NCBI GenBank assembly: GCA_019634165.1
Contig: JAHQVT010000006.1
Coordinates: 1 to 64,000, forward strand
Direction: 5' to 3'
Origin: Rhodospirillales bacterium
Lineage (GTDB): Bacteria; Pseudomonadota; Alphaproteobacteria; Rhodospirillales; Thalassospiraceae
DNA length: 64,000 nt
The notes under the pieces were generated by a model. It made no database searches, was not told the DNA's origin, and saw nothing but the letters and a program-made list of their open reading frames with translations. The position numbers and the translations under genes are program-made. Positions 10,731 through 19,751 of this stretch are shown here, piece after piece (the stretch's first letter is position 1; each line of letters starts with the position of its first letter).

Positions 10731-12101
10731 ATGACGATCAAGACCAACGCAATAAGACGATTTTGGGTAAAAAGCAGCATCGTGATGCTGTGTGCCCTTG
10801 CCGTTGTCGCTGGCCTGAATGTCGGGTTTGTGTCATCGGCACAGGCAGAACTTCGGATTGATATTACCCGAGGTGAGCTGAAACCGATGCCAATCGCCGT
10901 AACCCGGTTCCCGGGCGAGGGCGTTGCAGAGACCGAAGTTGGCCAGAACCTGACCAAGGTGATTGCTGCTGACCTCGAACGTTCGGGTTTGTTTTCACCG
11001 ATCAATGAAAAGGCATTCATTCAAAGTGCCGCTTCTTTGGCAGTGAATCCGAACTTTGCTGAATGGCGTGCCATCAATGCACAGGCATTGGTCAATGGTC
11101 GCGTTGTTACCGAACCAAACGGGTTGCTTCGCGTAGAATTCCGTCTTTGGGATGTGTTGGCTGAAACCCAGATGGCGGGTGTTGCTTATCGGACGCAGCC
11201 AAATAACTGGCGCCGTATCGCGCATAAGATCGCTGATGAGATCTATAAGCGCATCACAGGCGAAAGCGGATATTTCGATACGCGGATTGTTTATGTTTCT
11301 GAAACTGGTCCTGCCGACAAACGTAACAAGCGTTTGGGGATTATGGACCAAGACGGGGCAAATCATCGGTTCTTGTCCGATGGTCGGTTCCTTGTGCTGA
11401 ACCCGCGTTTCTCGCCGACAGCACAGGAAGTGGTTTACATGTCGTATTTCAACGACAAGCCACGTGTTTATGTTTTGGATATTGATACTGGTGAGTTGGA
11501 GTTGCTGGGTGATTTTCCGGGGATGACGTTCGCGCCCCGATTCGCGCCAGACGGGAACTCGGTTGTCATGTCGCAAGCGCTTGACGGGAACAGTGAAATT
11601 TATCAACTGGACCTGCGCACGCGTGAAAAGCATCAGCTTACGCGCCATCCTGCCGTGGATACCTCGCCTTCCTATTCGCCTGATGGGTCGCGCATTGCGT
11701 TCAACTCCGATCGCAGTGGTTCGCAACAACTTTACGTGATGAATGCTGATGGTGGCGGCGTGCAACGAATCAGTTTTGGTGGCGGCCTTTATGCCACACC
11801 AGTCTGGTCGCCACGCGGAGACTTGATTGCATTCACCAAATCGCAAGGAGGTCGGTTCTATATTGGCGTTATGCGGCCAGATGGTAGTGGAGAAAGACTG
11901 CTGGCCGAAGGGTACCTCGTAGAGGGACCAACATGGGCGCCAAACGGAAGAGTGTTGATGTATCACCGCCAGCACCCGTCCAGGGACGGGACCAAGGATC
12001 GCTATCGTTTGTATTCGATTGATCTTACAGGTTATAACGAACGAGAGATCGTTACACCTGTGGATGGATCGGATCCTGCATGGTCACCCTTGATTCCCTG
12101 A
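10731..12101 (+). CDS. tolB: Tol-Pal system beta-propeller protein TolB
   Basis: Periplasmic partner of Pal and TolA. A Sec signal peptide ends near residue 39 (VSSAQA, then ELRI). An N-terminal alpha/beta domain is followed by about five propeller blades with the repeated pattern [40 protein letters not shown] and [15 protein letters not shown]. At 456 residues it is of usual length. It follows tolA after 41 bp. Confidence 0.97.
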   Translation: MTIKTNAIRRFWVKSSIVMLCALAVVAGLNVGFVSSAQAELRIDITRGELKPMPIAVTRFPGEGVAETEVGQNLTKVIAADLERSGLFSPINEKAFIQSAASLAVNPNFAEWRAINAQALVNGRVVTEPNGLLRVEFRLWDVLAETQMAGVAYRTQPNNWRRIAHKIADEIYKRITGESGYFDTRIVYVSETGPADKRNKRLGIMDQDGANHRFLSDGRFLVLNPRFSPTAQEVVYMSYFNDKPRVYVLDIDTGELELLGDFPGMTFAPRFAPDGNSVVMSQALDGNSEIYQLDLRTREKHQLTRHPAVDTSPSYSPDGSRIAFNSDRSGSQQLYVMNADGGGVQRISFGGGLYATPVWSPRGDLIAFTKSQGGRFYIGVMRPDGSGERLLAEGYLVEGPTWAPNGRVLMYHRQHPSRDGTKDRYRLYSIDLTGYNEREIVTPVDGSDPAWSPLIP

Positions 12102-12229
12102 AATCTCAAGAGTATAGTCATCGCGAAGCACTGAATGCGATTCGCTTTAATCGCGGGCATTTTCGGTGTCGCGAGACATGGAAAACACCAACCTCGGGCG
12201 AATGCGTCCGGTGTTAAGGGGAAACTTAA

Positions 12230-12724
12230 ATGAAACTTCGTATTCTCAGCGTTTTTGCTGCTGTCGCTCTTTTGGCTGCATGTGAAACTGCACCTGATAG
12301 TTCTGCGACCACTGGTGGCGAAGGTGTATCGACTGTAAACCAGCCGTCTACCACCACGTCATTGTCTGAAAGCAGCCCTGAGTGGTTCGCTGTAAATGTT
12401 GGTGATCGCGTCTTCTTTGGCTTCGACAAGTATGATCTGGTCGGTGAAGCACGTCGCACTCTCGAACTACAGTCCGCTTGGCTGAAAAAATATCCGCAGT
12501 ACAAAGTTGTTGTTGAAGGTCATGCCGACGAGCGCGGCACCCGTGAATACAACCTTGCACTCGGCGAACGCCGTGCGAACTCGGTTAAAGATTACCTGAT
12601 TGCTTTGGGTATCGATCCGTCGCGCGTCGAAACCATCTCTTATGGCAAAGAGCGCCCAGTTGCTCTTGGTCATGACGAAGAAAGCTGGTCTAAAAACCGC
12701 CGCGCTGTATCGGTTATCCGTTAA
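12230..12724 (+). CDS. pal: Peptidoglycan-associated lipoprotein Pal
   Basis: Outer-membrane lipoprotein that binds peptidoglycan through an OmpA-type domain. The lipobox LLAAC gives lipidation at C18. The OmpA core VEGHADERGTREYNLALGER is intact. AAGGGGAAAC precedes the ATG. A 128-bp gap from tolB and a strong terminator downstream allow a separate or additional promoter for this abundant protein. Its 164 residues are typical. Confidence 0.97.
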   Translation: MKLRILSVFAAVALLAACETAPDSSATTGGEGVSTVNQPSTTTSLSESSPEWFAVNVGDRVFFGFDKYDLVGEARRTLELQSAWLKKYPQYKVVVEGHADERGTREYNLALGERRANSVKDYLIALGIDPSRVETISYGKERPVALGHDEESWSKNRRAVSVIR

Positions 12725-12756
12725 GCACGTGCAGGTGTAAGCCTGACTTGAATATC

Positions 12757-12795
12757 AAGGCGCCTGTCCCTTTTGGGGCAGGCGCCTTATTTTTG
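12757..12795 (+). terminator. Terminator downstream of pal
   Basis: A 14-bp stem (AAGGCGCCTGTCCC / GGGGCAGGCGCCTT, one G-T pair) with a TTTT loop is followed by ATTTTT. It separates pal from cpoB. Confidence 0.9.
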
Positions 12796-12878
12796 CCGCC
12801 TGAAAATGTTTGAAAGTGTCATTGTGTCTTGTTCATACTGACGCAAAGAAGACAGCATTGACGACAAGGAACCCGACA

Positions 12879-13982
12879 ATGATCCGAGTTCGATCCACCA
12901 CTGAACCGCAGAAACGTGCCTGTGCAGCCGATCAATTTAAACAGGTTGCCGCAACAGGATGTCGCGCAAATGTGGTGACACCCGCGCGCAAAGGCCCGTC
13001 TCTTTTGATGCTGCTTGCCATGGGTGTGGTTGTCGGGATGACATCGCTTGGCGCGAAGCCTGTTTTTGCACAAGACGCCAACACGTCCCGACAGGTTGAG
13101 CAATTGCGCAAGGATCTTGATCTCCTTCAGCGCTATGTCTACCGCGAGGGAACCGGTGCGGCCGGTTCTGCTGCATCGTCTGTAGCAGGTTCCGGTGCTG
13201 ATTCTTCAACACCGGCAGCAGCACGTCAGCAAGTTCAGATCAATGATCTTCAGCGTAGTGCAACCCAGTTGACCGGGCAGATTGAACAGTTTGATTTTCG
13301 CATTCGCAAGGTCGAAGAGCGACTTGAACGTTTGGTTGCTGATATTGATTTTCGCTTCAGCCAGCTTGAAGGTGGTTCTGTTTCGAATCTTGGTGTGGAT
13401 GGTGCAGCAGCACCGCTGGCAACTGGAACCGCGGCACCGACCGATGGTGGCGTTGCCGCAACCGGCGAAGCAATCAATGAACGTGGCACCAAACTGTTTG
13501 GTGTGATCGAAAATGAAGGCCAACCACCCAAAATTCCATCTGGTCCGGCGGCCAACAGTGCGTCCGCATCGCAAACTGCCGCAGTGTCGATCGGAACGCC
13601 TGAAGAACAATATCGCGAAGCATTTGGCCTGTTGCGCAAACAGGACTTTGATGCCGCTGAAACCGCATTAAGCAATTTTGTAGCAAGCCACCCGAATGAT
13701 CCATTGGCTGGTAACGCCCAATATTGGCTTGGCGAGACATTCTATGTTCGCGGCGAGTATGAAAATGCCGCCATTGCTTTTACCGAAGGTTTCCAAACCT
13801 ATCCCGATAGCACCAAGGCACCGGACAATCTTTTGAAATTGGGGATGTCGTTGGCCAATCTCGGTAAGAACGAAGATGCCTGTACGGCGTTTGGCCATTT
13901 GATTGAAAACTTCCCGAACGCATCCAACGTTGTTTTGGACCGTGCGCGTCAGGAACGTAAAAATCGCGGATGCCCACAATAA
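12879..13982 (+). CDS. cpoB: Tol-Pal associated periplasmic coordinator CpoB (YbgF)
   Basis: Periplasmic TPR protein that couples the Tol-Pal machine to peptidoglycan synthesis. The frame opens at 12810, but ATG 12879 has AAGGA 9 nt upstream and is preferred (367 residues). An unusually long N-region (about 43 residues) precedes the hydrophobic signal core, which ends at PVFAQD. Next come a coiled coil (QVEQLRKDLDLLQRY and IRKVEERLERLVADI), an Ala/Gly/Thr-rich linker, and three TPR units (EEQYREAFGLLRKQDFDAAE through EDACTAFGHLIENFP). It has its own transcript start, since a terminator follows pal. Confidence 0.9.
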   Translation: MIRVRSTTEPQKRACAADQFKQVAATGCRANVVTPARKGPSLLMLLAMGVVVGMTSLGAKPVFAQDANTSRQVEQLRKDLDLLQRYVYREGTGAAGSAASSVAGSGADSSTPAAARQQVQINDLQRSATQLTGQIEQFDFRIRKVEERLERLVADIDFRFSQLEGGSVSNLGVDGAAAPLATGTAAPTDGGVAATGEAINERGTKLFGVIENEGQPPKIPSGPAANSASASQTAAVSIGTPEEQYREAFGLLRKQDFDAAETALSNFVASHPNDPLAGNAQYWLGETFYVRGEYENAAIAFTEGFQTYPDSTKAPDNLLKLGMSLANLGKNEDACTAFGHLIENFPNASNVVLDRARQERKNRGCPQ

Positions 13983-14003
13983 GATAACGGCAAAAGCCCT
14001 GTC

Positions 14004-15467
14004 ATGAACGACCGCGTCTTATCAATAAAAGCCCACGCTGCGGCGTCCAGTGGAACTCCATTGGACGCCGTTGCCTTTGAACGGCTTATGACGCCTTATT
14101 CCCCGTTTGAAAGTGCGCCGAAACTTGTTGTTGCAGTATCGGGCGGTGCTGACAGCATGGCGCTGGCATTGCTTGCGCATCAATGGTGCCGTGCCCGCGG
14201 GGGGGATGTGTTGGCTGTGACGGTTGATCACGGCTTGCGGGCCGATTCTGCTGTTGAAGCACAGTGGGTTGGTGATCAACTTGCCAAGCGCGGCATTGAT
14301 CATGTGATTGCACCGTGGGTGGGCCGCAAACCAACCGGTGCCATTCAGGAACAGGCGCGGATTGCCCGCTATCAAATTCTTGATGATATCCTGCGAGATC
14401 GCGGCATTTTCCATTTATTGATCGGCCATCATGCGGGCGATCAGGCCGAAACCATCGCCATGCGGTACGCCCACGGGACAAAGGTTTTGGGGCTTGCCGG
14501 TATGGCTGCGCGCCGTTTTTTACAACATGGACGGATGTTGCGACCGTTATTATCGGTCGCCAAGGCCGATTTGATGGCAACGTTGATGGCGTTTGATCAG
14601 GAATGGATCGAAGACCCGTCAAATACGAACGAGAAATTTGAACGTGTGCGCGTACGTAACGATTTGTCGCGTGCCGCCGATGACGGGCGAAGCACGATGA
14701 TGCCCTCATCCTCATCTGGTGAACGCCAAGCTCTAGAACGTCAAATTGGTGCGATTTTGGCAAAATCAGTCACCCTGCACAGCAATGGTGTTGCAGTCGT
14801 CAACCGTGATGCTTTTTTCTCATCATCGGGCGAAAATGGCGTGGACATCTATGCATTGGGGCAGGTGGTGCGAACGGTTGGCGGGGCGGCATATATGCCT
14901 GGTTTTGATGCCTTGGCCGATGCTGTTGCGCAATTTAGCCGGGATGAGACGGCACGGATCAGTCTGGGAGGCTGTATCTTGCATGGGCGCAAAGGCCAGA
15001 TTTGTATTTATCGGGAATTGGGGCGGATGGATCGGTTGGCCATCCCCATTCCCATCGAAAACCGACACGGCCCAATAGGTGTTCGGTGGGACAATCGGTT
15101 TGATTGGATGCCAGATCACGACGAAATTTTGCAAGATACGGGGCTTATGATCGGGCCGCTTGACCTTTGTGATGTGTGTCACACAAAGGCATTTCGCAGT
15201 GCATTGCGCGAAATTGTGCCATTTATTGGTAATTTACCACGCGCAGCCCTTGCATCCATGCCTGCACTCTACGATAAAGAAGGCTTGCGATCCGTTGGCG
15301 GGCTTGAGGTTTCAAAGCTTTCCGACGTATTATCCGCCGCCGACTATGAACCGCCTCTGGGCAGAGGCAAAATCGTATTCGGTGGGCGATGGCGGTTTGC
15401 ACCCCGAGTACCTTTGTGGGAAAGTGGCTTTAAATCGTCGACGAAACCCGACAACCTACTTGCGTAA
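14004..15467 (+). CDS. tilS: tRNA(Ile)-lysidine synthase TilS
   Basis: Adds lysine to C34 of tRNA-Ile(CAU) so that it reads AUA. The PP-loop SGGADS (residues 46-51) and the tRNA-contact segment GHHAGDQAETIAMR are clear. The C-terminal half (about 230-487) is poorly conserved, as is common in alphaproteobacterial TilS, and lacks an obvious full TilS-C domain. It lies between cpoB and ftsH, a frequent order. Confidence 0.93.
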   Translation: MNDRVLSIKAHAAASSGTPLDAVAFERLMTPYSPFESAPKLVVAVSGGADSMALALLAHQWCRARGGDVLAVTVDHGLRADSAVEAQWVGDQLAKRGIDHVIAPWVGRKPTGAIQEQARIARYQILDDILRDRGIFHLLIGHHAGDQAETIAMRYAHGTKVLGLAGMAARRFLQHGRMLRPLLSVAKADLMATLMAFDQEWIEDPSNTNEKFERVRVRNDLSRAADDGRSTMMPSSSSGERQALERQIGAILAKSVTLHSNGVAVVNRDAFFSSSGENGVDIYALGQVVRTVGGAAYMPGFDALADAVAQFSRDETARISLGGCILHGRKGQICIYRELGRMDRLAIPIPIENRHGPIGVRWDNRFDWMPDHDEILQDTGLMIGPLDLCDVCHTKAFRSALREIVPFIGNLPRAALASMPALYDKEGLRSVGGLEVSKLSDVLSAADYEPPLGRGKIVFGGRWRFAPRVPLWESGFKSSTKPDNLLA

Positions 15468-15558
15468 GCTGGGCTTATGACTATCTGATGGTCAAGCCTT
15501 GCGCGGGAAGTTTTGCGTCACGGCACACATATATTGCGACCAGTAGCTTGGAATGAAT

Positions 15559-17496
15559 ATGGGAAAAAATCTCGCACTGTGGGTTATCATTGCCATCCTT
15601 TTGGTGGCCTTGTTTAACCTGTTTCAGTCGCCCTCCGGACGGTCCGGTCAGTCAACGCTGGCTTTTTCGGACTTTCTTGCAGAAGTTGATACCGGCCAGA
15701 TTTCGGAAGTCACAATACAGGGTAACACCCTGATTGCAGAAACGCGCGATGGTCGCTCTGTTAATGTTTACACCCCGGATTATCCGAACCTTGTCGAAAA
15801 ATTGAACGACAAAGGTGTGCGCATCACAGCACAGCCGGAAGAAAGCCTTTCGCCGCTGATGAGCGCGCTGATTAGCTGGTTACCGATGCTGCTGATTATT
15901 GGTGTGTGGATTTTCTTCATGCGTCAGATGCAGGGCGGCGGCGGCAAAGCCATGGGCTTTGGCAAATCCAAAGCCAAAATGCTGACCGAAAAATCCGGTC
16001 GTGTGACGTTTGAAGACGTCGCAGGCATCGAAGAAGCCAAAGCTGAACTTGAAGAAGTCGTCGACTTCCTGCGCGATCCGCAGAAGTTCCAGCGTCTTGG
16101 GGGGAAAATCCCCAAGGGTATGCTGCTTGTCGGTCCTCCGGGTACGGGTAAAACGCTTTTGGCCCGTGCGATTGCGGGTGAAGCAAACGTTCCGTTCTTC
16201 ACCATTTCGGGTTCGGACTTTGTTGAAATGTTTGTTGGTGTCGGTGCATCGCGTGTACGTGACATGTTCGAACAGGGCAAAAAGAACGCCCCGTGCATCA
16301 TCTTCATCGATGAGATCGACGCAGTTGGCCGCCATCGTGGTGCCGGTCTTGGCGGCGGTAACGATGAACGCGAACAAACGCTTAACCAGCTCCTTGTTGA
16401 GATGGATGGCTTTGAGGCCAACGAAGGCGTGATCCTTGTTGCCGCAACCAACCGTCCGGACGTTCTGGACCCTGCATTGCTGCGTCCGGGTCGTTTTGAC
16501 CGTCAGGTTGTTGTTCCGAACCCTGATCTTGAAGGCCGCGAACATATTCTTGGTGTTCACGCACGTAAGGTTCCATTGGGGCCGGATGTTGATCTGCGGA
16601 CAGTTGCACGTGGTACGCCGGGCTTCTCGGGTGCTGATCTTGCCAACCTTGTCAACGAAGCAGCCCTTCTTGCTGCCCGTCTTGGCAAGCGCGTTGTCAC
16701 CATGGCTGATTTCGAAAACGCCAAGGACAAAGTCATGATGGGGGCGGAACGCCGTTCCATGATTATGACCGACGACGAGAAAAAGCTGACAGCATATCAC
16801 GAAGCTGGCCATGCATTGGTTGCCCTTCATACCCCGGCATCTGATCCGATCCATAAGGCCACCATCATTCCGCGCGGACGTGCGTTGGGCATGGTGATGC
16901 GTCTTCCAGAACGCGATCAGATTTCCAAATCATATGAACAGCTGATCTCCGATCTGGCTGTTGCCATGGGTGGTCGGGTTGCCGAAGAAATCATCTTTGG
17001 TAAGGACAAAGTCACCACGGGGGCTTCTTCGGACATCAATATGGTGACGCAATATGCGCGCAAGATGGTGACCGAGTGGGGCTTCTCGGATGTTCTTGGG
17101 AACGTTAAATATGTCGACAATCAGGAAGAAGTATTCCTGGGACATAGCGTTGCCCAGCATAAGAACGTTTCGGAAAAAACCGCCCAGCTGATTGATGACG
17201 AAGTCCGTCGTTACTCCGACGAGGCCTATGAATTCGCCAAGCGGGTTCTGACCGAATATCTTGATGACTTGCACATTCTTGCCAAAGGGCTTTTGGAATA
17301 CGAAACCCTGTCGGGCAAGGAAATCGATGCGCTTCTGCGCGGAGAGGAACTTAACCGTTCTGGCCATTCAAGCGGCAGCGGCAAGGATTCCGGTGGTGGA
17401 CGTCGTTCCACAGTGCCGAGTTCGGGTGCTGCACGTAAAGACAGCCCGGATGAAGGTAGTGGGGATCTTTCCCCGGAACCGCAGCCGGGCAGCTAA
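15559..17496 (+). CDS. ftsH: ATP-dependent zinc metalloprotease FtsH
   Basis: Membrane-anchored hexameric AAA protease for membrane-protein quality control and regulator turnover. Two TM helices (about 6-23 and 104-121) flank a small periplasmic domain. Walker A GPPGTGKT is at about 192-199, Walker B is [11 protein letters not shown], the second region of homology is present, and the zinc motif HEAGH is at about 414-418. ATG 15553 is possible, but only ATG 15559 leaves normal spacing after TTGGA. The C-terminal tail is Ser/Gly-rich and probably disordered. 645 residues. Confidence 0.98.
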   Translation: MGKNLALWVIIAILLVALFNLFQSPSGRSGQSTLAFSDFLAEVDTGQISEVTIQGNTLIAETRDGRSVNVYTPDYPNLVEKLNDKGVRITAQPEESLSPLMSALISWLPMLLIIGVWIFFMRQMQGGGGKAMGFGKSKAKMLTEKSGRVTFEDVAGIEEAKAELEEVVDFLRDPQKFQRLGGKIPKGMLLVGPPGTGKTLLARAIAGEANVPFFTISGSDFVEMFVGVGASRVRDMFEQGKKNAPCIIFIDEIDAVGRHRGAGLGGGNDEREQTLNQLLVEMDGFEANEGVILVAATNRPDVLDPALLRPGRFDRQVVVPNPDLEGREHILGVHARKVPLGPDVDLRTVARGTPGFSGADLANLVNEAALLAARLGKRVVTMADFENAKDKVMMGAERRSMIMTDDEKKLTAYHEAGHALVALHTPASDPIHKATIIPRGRALGMVMRLPERDQISKSYEQLISDLAVAMGGRVAEEIIFGKDKVTTGASSDINMVTQYARKMVTEWGFSDVLGNVKYVDNQEEVFLGHSVAQHKNVSEKTAQLIDDEVRRYSDEAYEFAKRVLTEYLDDLHILAKGLLEYETLSGKEIDALLRGEELNRSGHSSGSGKDSGGGRRSTVPSSGAARKDSPDEGSGDLSPEPQPGS

Positions 17497-17509
17497 CAGA
17501 AAGAGACTG

Positions 17510-18625
17510 ATGGACAAGATCAACCGATCGGTCCTGCGAAGCCCCGCCGATGTGCGGGGCTTTGCTGATTTTGACGGACCGCTATATTACGCACCTACTG
17601 GTTTCATCGATCATGCCGATGATCCCAATACATTGCCGCTTGCCGGATCACGGCGCGGTTTTTCCGCACTTGAGATCATCCGCCGTCGCGACGAAGGCGG
17701 TGCCGAAAGCATGATCCTGCCGTTATTGGCCCTAGAAGGTTGGGTTCAAAACAGCGGGCGTGTTGATGAAATCAACAATGTGCTTGATCAATTGATGGCC
17801 AAACGCCCGGATTATGCCGGGTTGGATATGGCGTCTTGTCATGTCATGGGGATTGTCAATGTCACCCCCGACAGCTTTTCCGATGGCGGGGATTATAACA
17901 CCACTGATCAGGCGGTTGCGCGTGGTCGTGAATTGATCGAACAGGGTGCCTCAATCCTTGATATCGGCGGCGAATCTACCCGTCCGGGCGCCGAAGATGT
18001 TTCCGAAGCCGACGAAATTGCCCGCGTAGTTCCTGTGATCCGAGAACTCGCTGCTGATGGGCATGTCATCTCGATCGATACGCGCCATGCCAGCGTTATG
18101 GAAGCCGCCATAGAAGCCGGTGCTGCCATCATAAATGATGTTACCGGGCTTGAAGGCGATGAGCGGTCAATGGAAGTTGCGGCCGCATCGGGCAAACCTG
18201 TGATGCTGATGCATATGCAGGGTGAACCGGGCACCATGCAGGCCGACCCGCAATATGATTGCGCCGTTCTGGATGTCTATGACTATTTGCTCGACCGGAT
18301 AGAAAGTTGTGAACGTGTAGGGATTTCCCGCGACCGGATTTGCATTGATCCGGGGATAGGGTTTGGAAAATCACTGTCACATAATCTGGAGTTGCTATCG
18401 CGTTTGGCCATCTTCCACGGGTTAGGGTGCCCAATTTTGCTTGGCACATCACGCAAATCATTTATCGGCAAAATCGATCCAAAGGCCGAACCCAAACAAA
18501 GACTGGGTGGATCGATTGCATCTGCTGTTAATGGATGGCGTCACGGGACGCAAATGATCCGGGTTCATGATGTTCAGGAAACGGTTCAGGCGATTTCAGT
18601 CGTGAGTTCTACATCCATCGTATAG
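17510..18625 (+). CDS. folP: Dihydropteroate synthase with N-terminal extension
   Basis: Condenses pABA with hydroxymethyl-dihydropterin pyrophosphate in folate synthesis. The TIM-barrel core starts only near residue 108 (CHVMGIVNVTPDSFSDGGDY), followed by DIGGESTRPGAE, the NDVTG segment and a GTSRKSFIGKI loop. About 105 residues precede the core (GFADFDGPLYYAPTGFIDHA) and match no folate enzyme I can name. The same frame is open back into ftsH, but ATG 17510, 13 bp after the ftsH stop, is the sensible start (371 residues). It is cotranscribed with ftsH by spacing. Confidence 0.95.
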   Translation: MDKINRSVLRSPADVRGFADFDGPLYYAPTGFIDHADDPNTLPLAGSRRGFSALEIIRRRDEGGAESMILPLLALEGWVQNSGRVDEINNVLDQLMAKRPDYAGLDMASCHVMGIVNVTPDSFSDGGDYNTTDQAVARGRELIEQGASILDIGGESTRPGAEDVSEADEIARVVPVIRELAADGHVISIDTRHASVMEAAIEAGAAIINDVTGLEGDERSMEVAAASGKPVMLMHMQGEPGTMQADPQYDCAVLDVYDYLLDRIESCERVGISRDRICIDPGIGFGKSLSHNLELLSRLAIFHGLGCPILLGTSRKSFIGKIDPKAEPKQRLGGSIASAVNGWRHGTQMIRVHDVQETVQAISVVSSTSIV

Positions 18626-18632
18626 TTGAGTC

Positions 18633-18670
18633 ATGGCAATACATACTAGCTGTATAGCTTGCCATTTTTG
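18633..18670 (+). terminator. Terminator downstream of folP
   Basis: ATGGCAA / TTGCCAT with inner pairing around CTAGC forms a stem-loop followed by TTTTTG, 8 bp after the folP stop. Confidence 0.75.
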
Positions 18671-18681
18671 ACGCAATGTTT

Positions 18682-18746
18682 AAAAGCAAGGCTGGTGTTC
18701 TCGTTGATCAATACTATTTTGACGAGTTGCCGTCTTGCTTTTTTTA
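18682..18746 (+). ncRNA. Second hairpin with T-tract: tandem terminator or 3' end of a small RNA
   Basis: AAAAGCAAG (18682-18690) pairs with CTTGCTTTT (18734-18742), and inside it CTCGT (18700-18704) pairs with ACGAG (18723-18727). A run of seven T residues ends the structure. Its separation from the folP terminator suggests a back-up terminator or the end of a short RNA; there is no promoter evidence. Confidence 0.35.
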
Positions 18747-18899
18747 TGTCGGAATTCTGGCACTTTCTGACCTTTGGCGGTTGGCGCTTGCAGTCTTGCC
18801 TGCATCGTCACATACCAAGTATAGAAAGAATAATAAATATAAGTGACGCCACAGTCACGATCCTAGGTTGGGTTCATAAGCAAACGCGAAGGTCTTTGT

Positions 18900-19688
18900 A
18901 TGAACGGAATTGGCGGCCAGACGGAACCTGATTTGGGCGACGTCACCTCTGGCCGGGATGTTATGACACAGTGTGTTTTTGTCGTTGAAGACAACACAGA
19001 CCTGAATAAGGACTTGTGTGAATATCTTGAAATGTGTGGCTTTGACGTTGTCGGTTGTGAAACCGGTGCAGCGTTTTACCGTGCGCTCAAGACACAACAG
19101 CCTGACGCCGTCATTCTTGATATTATGTTGCCCGATGCCGATGGCTATGAATTGGCAAAACATGTTCGCAAAAACATTGATTGCGGAATCATGATGCTGA
19201 CGTCGCTATCAGGGATGGATCATCATCTTACCGGTTATAAATCCGGGGCGGATGTCTATCTCACCAAGGACAGTCCGCTTTCCGTGATCGAAGCCGCGTT
19301 GCAGCCTTTGCTCCGCCGATCCGTACGCAACGATGTTGAAGAGCAATCAGAACAAGTCATCCCAGAAGATGGCTGGGTGCTTGATATGCTGAACTGGACA
19401 TTGCGCAATCCCGATGGCGGTGAGGCGAGCCTCACAGCGACTGAACGTACGATCATCAAACTTCTGATAGAAGCCAACGGCGCGTGGTTGACCCGCCCGG
19501 AAATTGTCGTCGAGTTGGGCAAGGCCGATACAGCGGAAAACTGCCGCAATCTAGATACTGCGATCCGTCGTGTGCGTCAGAAGGTGCTAAAGGAAATTGG
19601 CAAAGAATTGCCGGTACGAACGGCCTATGGCCGTGGCTATGCCTTTACATCATCTGGTGTTGTCGCCGGTGCCGCTGACGCATCCTAA
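18900..19688 (+). CDS. OmpR-type response regulator
   Basis: Two-domain response regulator of 262 residues. The receiver starts near residue 23 (TQCVFVVEDNTDLNKDLCEY); the phosphoacceptor Asp is in VILDIMLPDADG, the Thr in MMLTSLS and the Lys in YLTKDSP. The C-terminal winged-helix DNA-binding domain is clear (LTATERTIIKLLIEANGAWL, then RRVRQKV and YGRGYAF). ATG 18900 has GAAGG 7 nt upstream; ATG 18963 would give a receiver with no 21-residue extension. It converges with two histidine kinase genes 64 bp away, the likely partners. Confidence 0.92.
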   Translation: MNGIGGQTEPDLGDVTSGRDVMTQCVFVVEDNTDLNKDLCEYLEMCGFDVVGCETGAAFYRALKTQQPDAVILDIMLPDADGYELAKHVRKNIDCGIMMLTSLSGMDHHLTGYKSGADVYLTKDSPLSVIEAALQPLLRRSVRNDVEEQSEQVIPEDGWVLDMLNWTLRNPDGGEASLTATERTIIKLLIEANGAWLTRPEIVVELGKADTAENCRNLDTAIRRVRQKVLKEIGKELPVRTAYGRGYAFTSSGVVAGAADAS

Positions 19689-19751
19689 TTGCGAAAACCC
19701 TTAGCCTGATTTTCCAAATAGCCAACCAGCGCATCGATCGTCATGTGATCA

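Noticed and set aside
10995-11975. 326-codon minus-strand frame inside tolB
   Set aside because: Shadow of tolB; the plus frame has clear propeller repeats and signal peptide.
15880-16854. 324-codon minus-strand frame inside ftsH
   Set aside because: Shadow of the AAA domain; no recognisable motif.
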